The notes below the pieces were generated by a model, which worked only from the letters and a program-made list of their open reading frames with translations, was not told where the DNA came from and did not search any database. Source: Megalopta genalis (lineage: Eukaryota; Arthropoda; Insecta; Hymenoptera; Halictidae). From it: DNA of 64,000 bases. The DNA is taken from NCBI RefSeq assembly GCF_051020955.1, contig NC_135018.1, positions 8,619,939 to 8,683,938 on the forward strand, written 5' to 3'. A program made the position numbers and the translations under genes. Below, one piece after another: positions 22,983-35,419 of this stretch (position 1 is the stretch's first letter; every line of letters starts with the position of its first letter).

Positions 22983-25900
22983 ACGATTATTTTTATGGTT
23001 CATATTCTTCTACATCCGTTGGTTCCATTAAAACGGTCGGAAGGTAAAGTTCGGATTACTATAGTAGGTATAAACGTACGTTTATGTAATTAAACGTATA
23101 TACTCTTAGTACACAAATTACACTGCGTCGTCTTATTAGTCGTAGACCAAGTGGGCAAACTTATTTTATTCCTCATCCGTCCCCGGGTATCGTCTTTACA
23201 CTCCTTTTCACAAGTTTCGCTGTAAATTGTTCTGCTATTTTTAGAAATACAGCAGGTGCAAAGACAGTCTGTCTAACCATACCAACAAGCTAGCAGAAAA
23301 TCTACTTCAAGATGACAGCAGCACTTCAAGATTGAAGATGTATAAAACACTAATAATAAAAACTAAAACATTGAATTACACTGTACGCAACCCCAATAAC
23401 TTCAACCTGTAAACATAAACTCTCTTGTATGTAATTAGCGTTGTTATATATAGTTTTTCTTTACATTTTATTATATAATTTCTGTAGTGTATCACAAATT
23501 AGATACTAACAATAAGGGAAGTACCTAATATTATTGTCCAACGATGTAAATTTTTCTGAATGTCATTACACACATTGTATAAATAAAATAGGCTAAAAGG
23601 CAAATTTTTCGAAAAATTTATATGAGACATTATGGCTTTATGTTTTATGATTTTCTTTATTTTCAATCAAATACTCAGTCAAAGAAATTGTTTGCCTGTA
23701 TTGATTTTCTATGATGGCGTCAATTTAACACACACGGTGGGGACACATTAAGTTGGAAAAGTAAGGGCCGGATTAGGGTTAATTACAGAAACAGACTCGA
23801 GTCCGGTAAGAAGTGATTTCTCTTCAAAATAATCGAGAACACTTCAAAGTAATAATACAGGCAACAGCGACCGTAAATTCTTAGTTTGAAGCTCCAGTCA
23901 CTTTGGAAAACATTTCGCTCGAATACCGTGATCTATAGAAATTCCTGAAAATAATTGTACGCCGAAACGTTGATTAGCATAGATTGTGTTTTAGCGGAAC
24001 GCAAAAGTTCCGAAAACTTCCCTTTAATTTCAGGGAGCTTTTGTTAAAGTTCGACACCGGGTTAAGCTTGTTCGCTAAACAAAGTTTGCTCGACGCTACG
24101 GAACAATGGTCTCCGGATACATCGATAACTGGAAAACATTCATTTACGAGCGGATCGCATTTGCCGAAATTGATCGGGACACACATTTTCTGGAATTAGC
24201 GCTTCTCCGCTCGGCGTTTAATTGCTACGCTTAGAAACTGGTTTTCGCGCAGAGCGAGAACTAGCAAGAGACATGATCGAATATTAAGCTAAGATTTAGA
24301 AGCTTCGGAAACACAAATGTTTACACGGCGCTTACTTGCCTGTAAGAGGAATTGTTTAAGGTGGTGCAATGCAAATACCGGAGTGGAGAGATGTAATTCT
24401 AACGCCGCTCGATAATTCAGACCTCGTTCACCCGGCCGAATATTCTGCAAGATTATTAAACGGAAACGAACAATTGTGAATTTTTGATAGAGTTCGCTGG
24501 CATGCGTTTGATCCGATCCGCGCGTTTCCAGCAACAGCGCGCGATGCGTTGCGGCGCGGCACGGCGCACATTGTAACGAGCACATCAATGAAAAAAATAA
24601 AAAATCAGTAACTCAATCATATTTATGTATATCCAGCAAATTTAGTAGAGTCTGTTCTGTCCCCGTTTTCGCAGTTAAGGGTTAAAACTTTTTTCAACCT
24701 TTGCAGTCGAAGCCATTTTGATTCGAAATCCAAAATAGTTCTTCTGACCTATACTATTTCCGTGTTGTATAACCCGGCGAATTTTATATATACGACATTG
24801 AATTTTGCGACTCGTGCGGCAGTTACACATTTCGCAGTTTTTCCAGTATCAACAAATCTGATGATGTTAAAATTATTTTGAAACGTGATGAACACGTTAA
24901 ATCTCAGAGCTTTAAGAAACTCAGAACTTTTCTGGATTAAGATGAAGAACTCAGAACTTTTCTCGTAATATAACCTTATTGGGTTCTCAAAGCTGCATCA
25001 CAAGATCGGCTAGGACGGCAAACGAGTTCGTAAAAAAAGAAACATGATTTCTTTGTAAACATCCTGAGCCATTTTACCAATTCCATTGTACCTGTTGTAA
25101 AATCTTGTTCTCTGTAACGTTTACTTTGTTCCGGATTATGATCTAAAAAGATCTAGTAGTCCGTGAATGAATAATAATCAAAAATAACGATAACATTTTT
25201 TAACGGTACCTTGATGTTGCCATTCGACATCGAAGGGTTAATAGAGAAACCGAAAGCAGAAACGAAGCGCTCAGAGTCCGACCAGATTGGACAGGCGTAA
25301 AAGGTCGGATCGATGTGAAATTCTGAAGAAAGGATGGCATCCGTTCGAATGCAGGAACAAGCCACGGTTATGATTTTAACACGAGCGGATAGGAGTCGAT
25401 AGATAGGTCGAGAGAGATGCTGACGGAGCCGCGGTCGGTCGTTGCAGCCGTGGAAGGCTGGTTCTCGGACGAGAATGGTTCCGATACATGGCATCGGTAG
25501 AAAGAGGCTTGCGGACATCGGCAACCGGTAACAGTTAGGATCCGAGAAGGCGAGGTTTTAGGAAGAAGAAAAGAGACAGAGAGAAAGAAAGAGAGAAAGA
25601 GAGGGGGAGTAAGAGAGAAAGAGTGAGAAAAAGACAGAGTAAGAGAGAAAGAGAAAATCCAGGCTCCCTGCCGCACGAGCTCGAGGATTCTGGTAAGGGA
25701 TGGCTGACGGTGAACTCGAAGGTTGCGGAGGATAGTTAGGGGGGTTGGGGTTGAACGTGATCTTTCATAGCTGCTTGATTGGCCAGCCGAGTGGGCGAAT
25801 CTATTGTCCCGACGGCTCGCCCTGCGCGCCGCATCCCGGACGACAAAATATTTAAGGTCCCGCTAAACTGGCAACAATAAAAGGAGACACGCTGATGAAA

Positions 25901-26143
25901 TCAAGATCGCAGGAAAAGTTGCGCGCCACTCTCGGCTCCGCACGTCCACGCGGAAGGGATCGGAACGGACCCGGCGCACAGTGGTCTGCCGTAGCAGCGA
26001 TCTTTGGCGAAAAGTCAATTTTACAACTCTCATATTTTCAACGATTGTTTTTTCTAATGCGTTTACAATCCCTCGAAGCTGTAATATCTAAAATATTAGT
26101 TCATTAAGTTCCATTAGTTCATTAATGGAACTAATGTTTTCAA
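22983..26143. other. Intergenic, includes a truncated family H copy and GA microsatellite
   Basis: 24695-24895 matches the left part of the family H element at 41593 (CAACCTTTGCAGTCGAAG, ATTATTTTGAAACGTGAT). A GA-rich tract is at about 25559-25660. Otherwise no recognisable features. Confidence 0.5.
24695..24895. repeat. Family H copy 1, right-truncated
   Basis: Starts CAACCTTTGCAGTCGAAGCC and shares AAAATAGTTCTTCTGACCTA and ATTATTTTGAAACGTGAT with the 41593 copy. The final 35 bases of the family are absent. Confidence 0.6.
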
Positions 26144-26392
26144 TTAACACGTTCCGTGCCACGTGTACCATCGATGGTACACGCTTGCATGTTTACTTAG
26201 TGAACTGAACAAATTGTTTACAAGAAATTTAGAACCGAAGAATCAATTTCCACCGCAAGAATGGGCGTTGATAAGTTTTTGTTACGTTGTTATGTGTACG
26301 AGAATTAATAATTGCACGTAATACATCAAGTTTTAGTAAAATATCAAAGTGTGAAGATTCGAGTAAAAAAAGCTCGGCACGGAACGTGTTAA
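26144..26392. repeat. Family A TTAA MITE (copy 2), 249 bp
   Basis: Same orientation, termini and palindrome (26162-26183) as the copy at 4455. By eye the only difference I find is one 3-base indel, TTATGTTGTTTACG versus TTATGTGTACG. This similarity implies recent transposition or conversion. Confidence 0.9.
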
Positions 26393-26946
26393 TTATTATA
26401 ACGTGTCAGTATATAAGTTTCTATTATGTTACGTTGTTGAGTTGGTATATCTTAGTTATTTATAAATATTGCAATACATACGACAATTTAAATTTTAGAA
26501 AGGCTTACGGAAGAACTGTTGAAAATTGTTCGAATGCGACTTGTTTTATACGAAAGCTGATTCAATTGTTATTAAGGGTATGTCAATTTCAAGCGCGCTC
26601 CGCCGCACCACGGTATTCGATAAATAAAGCTCGAGGTGTATTTCGACGCCTGGGTAAGCAGTCGAGCGGTAGAGCTAGCTCGTCACTCAACGCTCGTATC
26701 CAATTCCAAAACAAACCATGATTTTTCAGACATTTCCGATGATTCGGTAAAAAATGTTTCCAACAAAAATTGGTCGTTCACTTTTTTACAAATTAAAATA
26801 TAAAAACTTGCGGAAACAAGTTCTGTTTCATAAAAAAAATGCCGATTTTTTAAATGCTAACCGCTTCGTTCCCTCTGACGTGTTATGTCGCGACGCTGAT
26901 ACTGTTTGTATATCGTATATCTCACAGACGAGATATCTCGCATACA

Positions 26947-28486
26947 GTACCGGACATATGTATTCGAACAAACATGTTTTTGTTTTCCTATGTTGCGATA
27001 TTATTGTTAGGAGGAGGCCACTCCGCGTTTTGTTTACTATTAGTCGAACGCTAACTCGTGTGAAAGTTTTATTCAAATTAGCTAGGACAAAAGTATTCGG
27101 ACGTTTCATCTATGCATGTAATTTATCTCTTAATATTGATATATTTGTCAAATCCTTTTTTTTATGCTTTTGTTTTATTCTTACGAAGATGGTACGAGGA
27201 CAAAGCTTAGCGAAATGTCTAAAGCAACGAGTTATAAATGCTTTACAAGACGGTGAATCCATATCTGATGTTTCCCGGCATTTTGACATCGCAAAGCAAA
27301 CTGTGTACTGCATACAGATGCGATTTCAAGAACGAGGACACTTAGACGATAAATCCAAGTCCGGCCGACCGAAAAAAAAACTTCAATTAGACAGGACAGG
27401 AAAATAAGACGCCTATCAGAGTTGCTGACCCCAGGAGAACTGCAGTAGAGATTCATAAAAGCTTAATCGAAACTGACAAGTTGGACATTAGTGTACGTAC
27501 AGTACGACGTCGTCTAGTGTCTATCGGATTACGTGGACGACATGGAGTGAAGAAACCATTCATTTCAAAAAATAACAGGATGGCCCGGCTTAAATTTGCT
27601 ATAAAAACACCTTCATTGGTCAATAAGAGACTGGTCGAATGTGCTTTTCAGCGATGAAAGCAAATTTAAATTATTTGGATCTGATGGAATTCAATGGATA
27701 CGTCGACTAATAGGTAAAAGATTCAACGTGCGTTATCAAATCCCAACGAACATTATGGTTTGGGGGTGCTTCTCCAGTCCTGGTATTGGTCCTTTGCGAT
27801 AAGTTAAAGGCATTATGAAGAAGGAACAATATATAGAAATATTAGAGACAGAAATGTTACCACATGCAACTGAAATCATGGACGAAAATTGGATATTTCA
27901 ACATGATAATGACCCGAAGCACGCTTCTCATGCCGTGAAATATTGAATCAATGCTAATAGTGTGTGAACGTCCTTGAGTGGCCATCGCAAAAAAAAAAAA
28001 AAAAAAAAAAAAGTCCGGATCTAAATCCAATCGAACATCTTTGGGAACATTTAAAACTAAGCATAAAAAATGAAAAATTTCGAAATGCTTGTGAATTGTA
28101 CGACACTCTTTGCCAAAAATGGCAAAACATTACCCCTAATCACAATAAGTTACAATAAATAATCTTTTGAAATCTATGCCTAAAAGAATGCAAGCAGTTA
28201 TTGATTCCAATGGTTATTGTACTAAATATTAACTAACTTTTTTATTTTCACCAACAATATGTTTTAATTTTATAATTTTCTCAAGATTTAAGTTCTGTCC
28301 GAATACTTTTGTCAATCAGTTTTTTCTTTATTGTACAAAATATATATTTTACGTTACAATTTGTTAAATTGGTTTATATATGTAATTTATTAGTCTGACC
28401 TTTATAAACTGCTGAGTTAATTTTATATTAATATCGTGACTCATCCACAAAAATGAAGAAAAATCTTTTGTCCGAATACCGACATA
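26947..28486 (+). mobile_element. Tc1-like transposon, inactive
   Basis: Surrounds the transposase relic at 27189-28158. Termini are of IR/DR style: left CCGGACATATGTATTCGAAC (26950) and GGACAAAAGTATTCGGAC (27084), right GTCCGAATACTTTTGTC (28298) and CTTTTGTCCGAATACC (28464). Exact outer ends are uncertain. Confidence 0.65.
27189..28158 (+). pseudogene. Tc1-like transposase, frameshifted, with in-frame poly-Lys insertion
   Basis: Begins MVRGQSLAKCLKQRV, with a helix-turn-helix (residues about 12-45, DVSRHFDIAKQTVY) and a GRPKKK basic hook. A frameshift and TAA occur at about 27405. Later frames give the catalytic blocks: FSDESKFKLFG (first Asp), FQHDNDPKHAS (second Asp) and SPDLNPIEHLWEHLK (Glu), the Tc1 DD34E pattern. 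Further stops at about 27655, 27801 and 27944 show it is dead. Between WPSQ and SPDLNP lies a 24-A run (27989-28012) that adds seven Lys codons without changing the frame. The C-terminus ends KWQNITPNHNKLQ, complete length. It encoded cut-and-paste transposase. Confidence 0.93.
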
Positions 28487-28853
28487 ATACCGACATAATA
28501 CCGTTTATGCGATGCAATGGACGTGTTATGTTACGGATGTTAACGTACGATTAAACACGCGTATACGTCGTTATTAGAATAAGTGCTTTAATATGAAAAA
28601 GTTTGGTTCCATTGACACACACACAATACAGAAGCAAGCTAAGTGATCACAGACGGAGCAATAACAGAAGCGCGTGTTTACTTGCCTGGAGCACCGCACG
28701 AAAGGTATTACGTCGCGGGATAACACATCCGTGACATCGCACAAGCGGCATTACGTCACGGCATATCTCGTATGTGACCTTGTACGAACAGTATCGGTAT
28801 CGCGACATAACACGTCCATGGGAACGAAGCGGTTAATACATATTTTCGACTCG

Positions 28854-29612
28854 TTAACCTTTTAGGCACGACACGCCACTATAGTGGCTTTCGCGGATAT
28901 CATCTCTCTGGACGACGCGCCACTATAGTGGCTTGCTCTAGTAGCTCACTCGCTCATCGTTTGAACCAAATAATCGTCTTCATATGCATTGTTTCACACT
29001 TCTTTTGTCTTCACATCGATTTACAACAGTCTACAGGGAGTCCCAAAAATGTCTCGCAATTCGGAAATGGCGGGTTCCTCGGATCATTTGAAGCAACTTC
29101 TTCCTTTACAAAAATTTTCTCCGAGGCACCGTTAACGAGTTATTAACGAAAAACACTGACCAATAAGAATCGAGTACGGCTGACGCGAGGTGGCATAGCC
29201 AACTAGCGCACGAAGCCCAGTTCCGCTCATGGGCTCGGTCGCCTCGCGCCAGCTGAGCTGGGATTCGACCGCCTCGACCGCTGGCGCCGTTGACTCGGCC
29301 GACTCACGCCAACTGAGCTGGGATTCGACCGCCTCGACCGCTGGCGCCGTTGGCTCGGCCACCTCACGGCAGCTGATCTCGCCTCTCATTGGTCACTATT
29401 TTTCGTTAATAACTCGTTAACGGTGCCTCGGAGAAAATTTTTGTAAAGGAAAAAGTTGCTTCAAATGGCCTGGGACCCCGCCACTTTCGGATTGCGAAAC
29501 ATTTTTGGAACACCCTGTATATACAGTATCAGACTCTTTGTACAGTACACATCAGACACTGCCGTCCAGAGAAATAGCCTCGCGCAGAATTCAGCCGTAC
29601 CTAAAAGGTTAA
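28854..29612. mobile_element. Family B TTAA element (copy 1) with nested family C foldback, 759 bp
   Basis: TTAACCTTTTAGGCACGAC and GTACCTAAAAGGTTAA are inverted ends with TTAA. Two palindromes GCCACTATAGTGGC (28875-28888 and a second about 44 bases on) lie near the left end. A complete family C element occupies 29032-29519. The arrangement matches 43210-44024, so nesting preceded spread. Confidence 0.85.
29032..29519. repeat. Family C foldback MITE (copy 3), nested in family B
   Basis: TACAGGGAGTCCCAAAAATG to TTGGAACACCCTGTA. Arms contain ACCGTTAACGAGTTATTAAC and its inverse. The centre holds a 60-base unit twice (29255-29314, 29315-29374; GAGCTGGGATTCGACCGCC start). The unit is a multiple of three, so open frames with a 20-residue repeat appear on both strands; these are not genes. 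Confidence 0.85.
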
Positions 29613-31640
29613 TATTCTAGCTAATGTCGAGACGAACTCAACGACCTACTATACCATAACCTCATACCTTGAATCAACGCTAAAATAATTTTGGCTACGG
29701 ATCGCTCTTCCAGGCCACAGTGCGGCGTTTCGGGTGCCGTCTGCCGAAACGAAATTAGATGCTGGATGGACGATCCATACAACATCCTCGTGAACATCAG
29801 TGAACAGCGAAGCCAAGGCAGAAGAGAAAAATAAGCGTAGAATTACGGAACGCTTGAGCCGAGCAAGAGTCTCCGCCTTTGCATTATGAAATTAATGCTT
29901 TGACCGATTGTCCGGCACTCGGTCGTGGCACTCGCGTGATCTCGCTCCAAATGAATATTCCAACTGTTTGACGTTTCGCCTTTGATCTTGCGTACTCAAG
30001 CTCGGGTCGATGCGACGGAACGTTACGAAATGTTTTCTTCGAGTAAACCCTTCACTGCGGCGGATTTTGAGGAGGCAGATGTAAGAGTCCGACCGTAAGC
30101 TATATGTATTGTGAACGGTCATAATTTTTGTCATCGTGCGTTCTTAGAATTTGGGTCGAGGCGATCGAAACATCGAATCATATTACGGTAAAATTTATTT
30201 CGTTAATTGTTCTGATTACTTGCGTTAGGTTTGAAATATAAAATCAGCTAAAAGCAGACTATTACGGAAAAAAATGTTGTTGCTGGCATTGCGGAAACGT
30301 GTAGAAATTAACAATATTAAAGTTTTTAGTGACAGTGAATGCTATTTCACGAAGGGAAATTTTTCGACGGTTGGAGCGATTTTAATAAAGGACTTTTGGG
30401 CAGCTGGAACAGCGAAGGTGTGGAAGAAAGCAAAGGGAGAGCGTTTCGTGATGGTCCCGCTAGAGGACTACTCGTCAAAAGTAAGGCTTTTCTAGCGGAC
30501 TCTGTCTTAAGACGGGTGTTCATTTGAGAGTAAAATTCTCGGCAGTTGCTCTATAGTTTCGTTAAAGACGATATATGTATATACAAATCGGAACGGATCA
30601 GGTAGTTACCAGAAAGATATCCATCTGCTGGCGAGCGCTGGAGGTAGCCGCCGCAAGAAAATCGTTTTAATGAAATATATCAATATTATATGAAAATGTA
30701 TAAAATTCGAAAATATATCGACTTTTTATTATTTTCATATTTCTGTTGGTCTAACCGAGACAGTGAAATATCTCTATATGGGTTGGATCTACCAACAAAT
30801 ATTTATACAAAAGCTGTTCAGTATAAAAAGATGTCTTGCGTGGTGTTAAACATTTTTTCTATCATATAATAGTGTAGAGTATTTCAATAATCAACTTGAT
30901 TTTTTTAAATCAACATCATTTCATCCTATGAAGAAGAATTTCGTTCTACAAGTGACGATTTGTAATACATTTATTTTTAATTAAATTGAATTTTATATAA
31001 TTGTATTTTACTTCACCCTATCTTTCGCGTTAAAAATATTGTGTTGTTAAGCGACTGTTAATAAACATAGCACATACGAAACAATAAGTATATTTATTTG
31101 TTAACAAAGCTACAGGGAGACACGACACACGATAAACGTAGAAAGAGAATTTTGTCCAGTTAGTACGTCGAACCGCGACATCGTGGGTCGTAAGAAAGGG
31201 TAGGCGGGGCAGCGGGGATCTTTATCAGCGTAATCAGCCGCTCGCACACTTCCCCGGTACTAATTGCAAGAGGGTAAGGGAGCACGTTAGGCTACGGTTC
31301 TAATATTTCCCCCGCCCCGATTTCCTCCCGTAAAAATCACGAGCGATCGCACTTCGCAGAGAACGTACGATCGACAGGTGATTCGAGTAAATACCGGTAC
31401 TTCTTCGAAATACCTGGTCGCCGTGGATTGCACCCTGCTACGGTCAAAGAGAATAAAGAGAAAAGAAGGTCAGCGAGAGAAACGAGACAAAGGTTGGTGG
31501 GATGGGAGAAAGAACCGTGCCGCGAGAGTATGTGTGTATTTTCCAGAGGAAAAACGAGCGGAGTCGTGGCACGGCTCGTAAATACTAGGCATCCCACCGT
31601 TGATTGGGGCGTGAATCTTCCAAGTAAATATATCGTATGT
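29613..31640. other. Intergenic; one end of a two-copy motif
   Basis: ATATACAAATCGGAACGGATC followed by AGGTAGTTACCAGAAAG (30576-30620) recurs as ATATACAAATCGGTGTCGGG followed by AGGTAGTTGCGAAGAAAGG (33781-33822), the signature of an unnamed repeat. Open frames at 30274-30527 are unrecognised. Confidence 0.4.
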
Positions 31641-31648
31641 ACATATAT

Positions 31649-31651
<3 letters not shown>

Positions 31652-31722
<71 letters not shown>

Positions 31723-31730
31723 CGCGTGTG
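31652..31730. repeat. (TA)n-(TG)n compound microsatellite
   Basis: About 52 bases of TA dinucleotides followed by about 28 bases of TG with CG interruptions. Confidence 0.95.
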
Positions 31731-32497
31731 TCTATTTATACGTGTGCTATGTGTCTATATACCAGGCATATGTACTCCCTAAACCGACAACTTACTTTCG
31801 TCTGTGCGAACAGAACCACCGACACACTGATTACGCCACGGTGGCTTAATTGATTCCAGACCAATCTGGAGATCCCCCGGACGTCGATGCTACTTTTTGA
31901 ACTTTATTTCTATTTTCCTTCCCTCCTCACCACCGCGCCGGTCTCTTCCTTTCCCTTTGACTTTCGATCTTCCTCGAGTCTCCACGATCCTTCCAGATTC
32001 CCCTTACTCCACCTAAGATTCCAGAGCCGGCAATTTTGTCCCCGACAACAATTTTTGCTTTCGTCGATGCAATCGAGTCGCCCTCGTAAATCCACCTGAG
32101 GAACAGATCGCTCTTAATGGTCCTCGCCACTGCACTGCGCCGAAAAGCTTCGTGGAGCTCGCAATCGTTCGTCCGTTCATTGCCGGAGGACCTTGACGTC
32201 GCGAGAGTCGCAGAGATTCCGAAAAAAATGAGATTACATCGAGTCGAAATAAAATCAACAAGCTCTCCTTCTCGGTAAAAGACGAATACATTACGTAGGC
32301 TACGCTTTTCCTTACTTCTCTTCTCGCTTTGTATTATGTTTGTATAAATGCGCAGTGTGGGCCGGAATTCGTAGTACAACAGAGCAGAGGGTGATTCTAC
32401 GTGAAAAAATAAGAAACAAATTTGATATAACATTGTTTTACTCTGCGACGGCCGTATAAAATCTCTTTCTTTTTATTTCTTCTTTTGTAACAATAAA

Positions 32498-32755
32498 AAT
32501 AGCTAAAAATAAATAGAAATAAATAGAAATAAATAAAAATGCATAAAAATAAGTAAAAATAAATTAGAATAAATAGAAATAAAAAAATGCATTAAAATAA
32601 GTAAAAATAAATTAGAATAAATAAAAATAAATAAGAATAATAAAAAAATAATTAAGAATAAACAAGAATAAATAAAAATAAATAAAAATAAATAAAAATA
32701 CATAAAAATAAGTAAAAATAAATTGAAATAAATAAAAATAAACAAAACAAAAACG
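32498..32755. repeat. A-rich AAATAAAAAT minisatellite
   Basis: About 250 bases of variants of AAATAAATAAAAATA, strongly strand-asymmetric (almost no C). It produces Phe/Tyr/Ile/Leu-only frames on the - strand, which are artefacts. Confidence 0.9.
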
Positions 32756-34741
32756 AATCGTTATTATCGTAATTCGCTGGACTTTAGGGAGCCGACGATG
32801 AGCACAGTGGGATTTTGCGATTCGTCGACGATGCTGCACACGTAATGACGTACGCGCCCGGTCATACCCTTGTTCCATGTCCCCTCTCGGCCAAGGAGAT
32901 GGATCTGCTGTCGTCCCCTTCGAATCTTTACCCCTTTCCGGCCACGCTTAGCTAAAAGCGAGCTCTCGAGCAGCTCGCAACACAGCTGAGCTTAAATCGC
33001 GCCGGCTAGACTCGCGGACGAAACAAGAAGTAACAGCTGCAACGGCACCGAAACACCACGATATATCCGAGAGATCGAGCAGACGAATAGAATTATGCGG
33101 GATACACCCTCGAGCTTCTTAAATCAACGGGGAAACTTTTTGATTTATCGCTTCGGCCGCCTGCTTGACCCTGCCGACGTTTCCGGTCTCTGCCCTCTTA
33201 CTTCCTTACCTTCCCGCGACCGTGGATAACGATTCGATAATTGTCGAACGGATTTCTCGGAGAAACAAAGATCGGAATCTCGAGAACTGTTCGAAATGGG
33301 ATTTGATTTCCATCGTATCGTCGGATGCCTTCATAGACGAGATAGGTATTTAAAAATGTTTTCTTGATGCTGTTCCATAAAGATGACGGATGAGCGGAAG
33401 TTTCGAGGCAGCTGCGTAAAATGTTCGAAAGCCGAGCACAGATAAATGAAAGTAGTAACTTTATTGTTAGTGCGGACGACTTTGCATCGAGAATCTGAGC
33501 CGGCATGTGCATAATGCGATGACTCGTTGATTCCTGCATTGCTCGTAATTGAGCTTTTTATGCAAATACCAATTTTGTCTAGGAAATTTGAAAAAAATCG
33601 AATTGAACGAAAAATCGCTTTTACCTTATTCATCGTATCATGGTGAATATATTTTTATAGCACTAGGGATGTTAGAAGAATGAAAGAAAATGAAGGGGGA
33701 GTTCCGCCCTGGTTCCGTCAGAGGACTCATCAGTAATGCTATCTGCTTTATAATGTGGGGATATCGGAAGGACGTTGTAATATACAAATCGGTGTCGGGT
33801 CAGGTAGTTGCGAAGAAAGGTATCACAATATTAATATCGTCACGCTTCTAGAAACATTTTTTAACTACGTCTGGTTTCACTTTGGCCTTTTGGAAAACTG
33901 AAAATATGTCCAGCTCTGCTTGACACAGTTGTGTGTATAGCATGCTCGGGTAACCCGAATTTCATTATGACTCAAGGGAACTAAAAAAGTTTTATTAAAG
34001 AAAAATCGATTTTCGTGGGAAAGTAAAATAGGAGAGAAAATAGTAGAGGAAATGGGAAGAAGAAGAAAAAGAGAAGAAGAGAAATAGAGAAGAAGAGAAG
34101 GAGATTTCGAGTTTGCTTGTTCCACGCTGGCGAAGGATGACACCGAAGCCAAGACATAGTCCACAAAGATTGGGTTTCCACAATGAAATTATTTGCCGTT
34201 GGATATGTACCCAATATTGGTCTCCCGCACAATGTAAATATCGGAACGGTCCTATCGCGCTGGTGGGACCATTCCGTACAGTGTATAGCATTCAATGAAA
34301 CAAGTTCGCCTTTGTCCGACAATTACGTTGAAACAATGAAGCGTCCCGATCCTTTCGACCGCCCCGTTCGGCAGCTGCCACCTTCTGCACAGTACCCACG
34401 CCAGCTATTGCCTTTCCGGACCTTCATCTCGCTCCTACTACGACACAACTAATATCAAACTTCACCGAAAATAAAAACAGCATCGTTACCCAACATCGCC
34501 GATCTGTATCGATGCGAAACCATCGTCGTACGCGTCCCACTTAAATCCGAAACCTTCTCTATTCCTCCTGTTCCCGGAGTCAAAGGAAAAGCTCCATCGA
34601 AGGTGGTCACTTTTACAGAATTGTATCCGCGTTCATTTACAGTCTCAGACAAAATAATACGTAAAGATCACGACGCGTAGAAAAGGAATTTGATCGGATC
34701 GTCCCCTTGGACATTCGCTGTGAACAATACGAACAGGTAAA
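32756..34741. other. Intergenic, no recognised gene
   Basis: Mixed composition with frames up to 113 codons (33198-33539 -) that lack known motifs. Includes the second copy of the ATATACAAATCGG motif at 33781 and a GAAGA-rich tract at 34050-34105. Confidence 0.4.
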
Positions 34742-34995
34742 TTTGAAGGGCGAAATAATAGCACACACACGTTCATATATAAAAATTATACTTTAATTAA
34801 TATCATAATTTAATTGTAAAAAGGAAACTTACATGTTACATGTTAATATTAATATAATGTGTACATCCGCCTTTGTTCTCAATCATCTAGATCATTCGCT
34901 TTGGTAATGATTTATACAAATGTTGGCTCGTATTTTGTAATAAATTGTCTCATTCCGCGATAATAGATTTTCTTCACTCCTCTACGTTGTGCTAT
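34742..34995 (-). pseudogene. Tc1-like transposase C-terminal fragment and transposon end
   Basis: Reading the - strand from about 34995 to 34835 gives HNVEE, AEWDNLLQNTSQHLYKSLP, KRMI and MIENKGGCTHY with stop codons replacing Trp and one other residue. This is the standard Tc1-like tail (compare the SMPRR...GGxTxY pattern of the family). It is followed by untranslated sequence to the terminus GTGTGCTATTATTTCGCCC at 34748. The N-terminal and catalytic parts are missing. Distinct from the 27189 relic. Confidence 0.7.
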
Positions 34996-35419
34996 TAACT
35001 TGAATAAGGTTCATATTGCAATGAAGAAATTCCATTAGAAAAGTTTGTTCCAGAATGAACCGAATCTCGCGCTCTGCCGAAACAAAACATCAATATCGAA
35101 GAAAACGTTCGCACCGGCCAATGCAGCGGAAAGATGCAACGGCCGAATCGCGGCGTTGGCTCGTTACGCGGTCGCATTAGGAGCCGCGATTATTATATCG
35201 CGGTGGGTTCAGCCAATCATTCGTAGGATGGCCGCAAGGTTCGTGATTTCGAGCAAACATTTGCCGTTAGCTGCATCGGCGAGGTGTACGTAGTGGTACG
35301 TAGACGTGGCACGTGCACAGGTACATACACACAGGTGCGCGAAGAGGCCGGCACACCGGCGCGCTGGTACACCAATGGAAACAGACGCGCGGACAGACAG
35401 CAGCCACGTCCAAACGCGC

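Larger units (their letters stand above)
26857..28836. mobile_element. Family D TTAA element, host of the inserted Tc1-like transposon
   Basis: Left CTAACCGCTTCGTTCCC (26857) and right GGGAACGAAGCGGTTAA (ending 28836) begin inverted arms about 90 bases long, sharing GACGTGTTATGTCGCGA and GAGATAT blocks. The left TTAA has mutated to CTAA. Most of the interior is a Tc1-like transposon that appears to have landed inside; 28486-28757 would be residual D sequence. Confidence 0.65.

Noticed and set aside
31927..32433. 168-codon frame on the - strand
   Set aside because: No recognisable motif; overlaps a frame on the other strand and ends in Arg/Lys-rich sequence from purine tracts.
32503..32878. 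Phe/Tyr/Leu-rich membrane-like frames on the - strand
   Set aside because: Translation of an AAATAAAAAT minisatellite.
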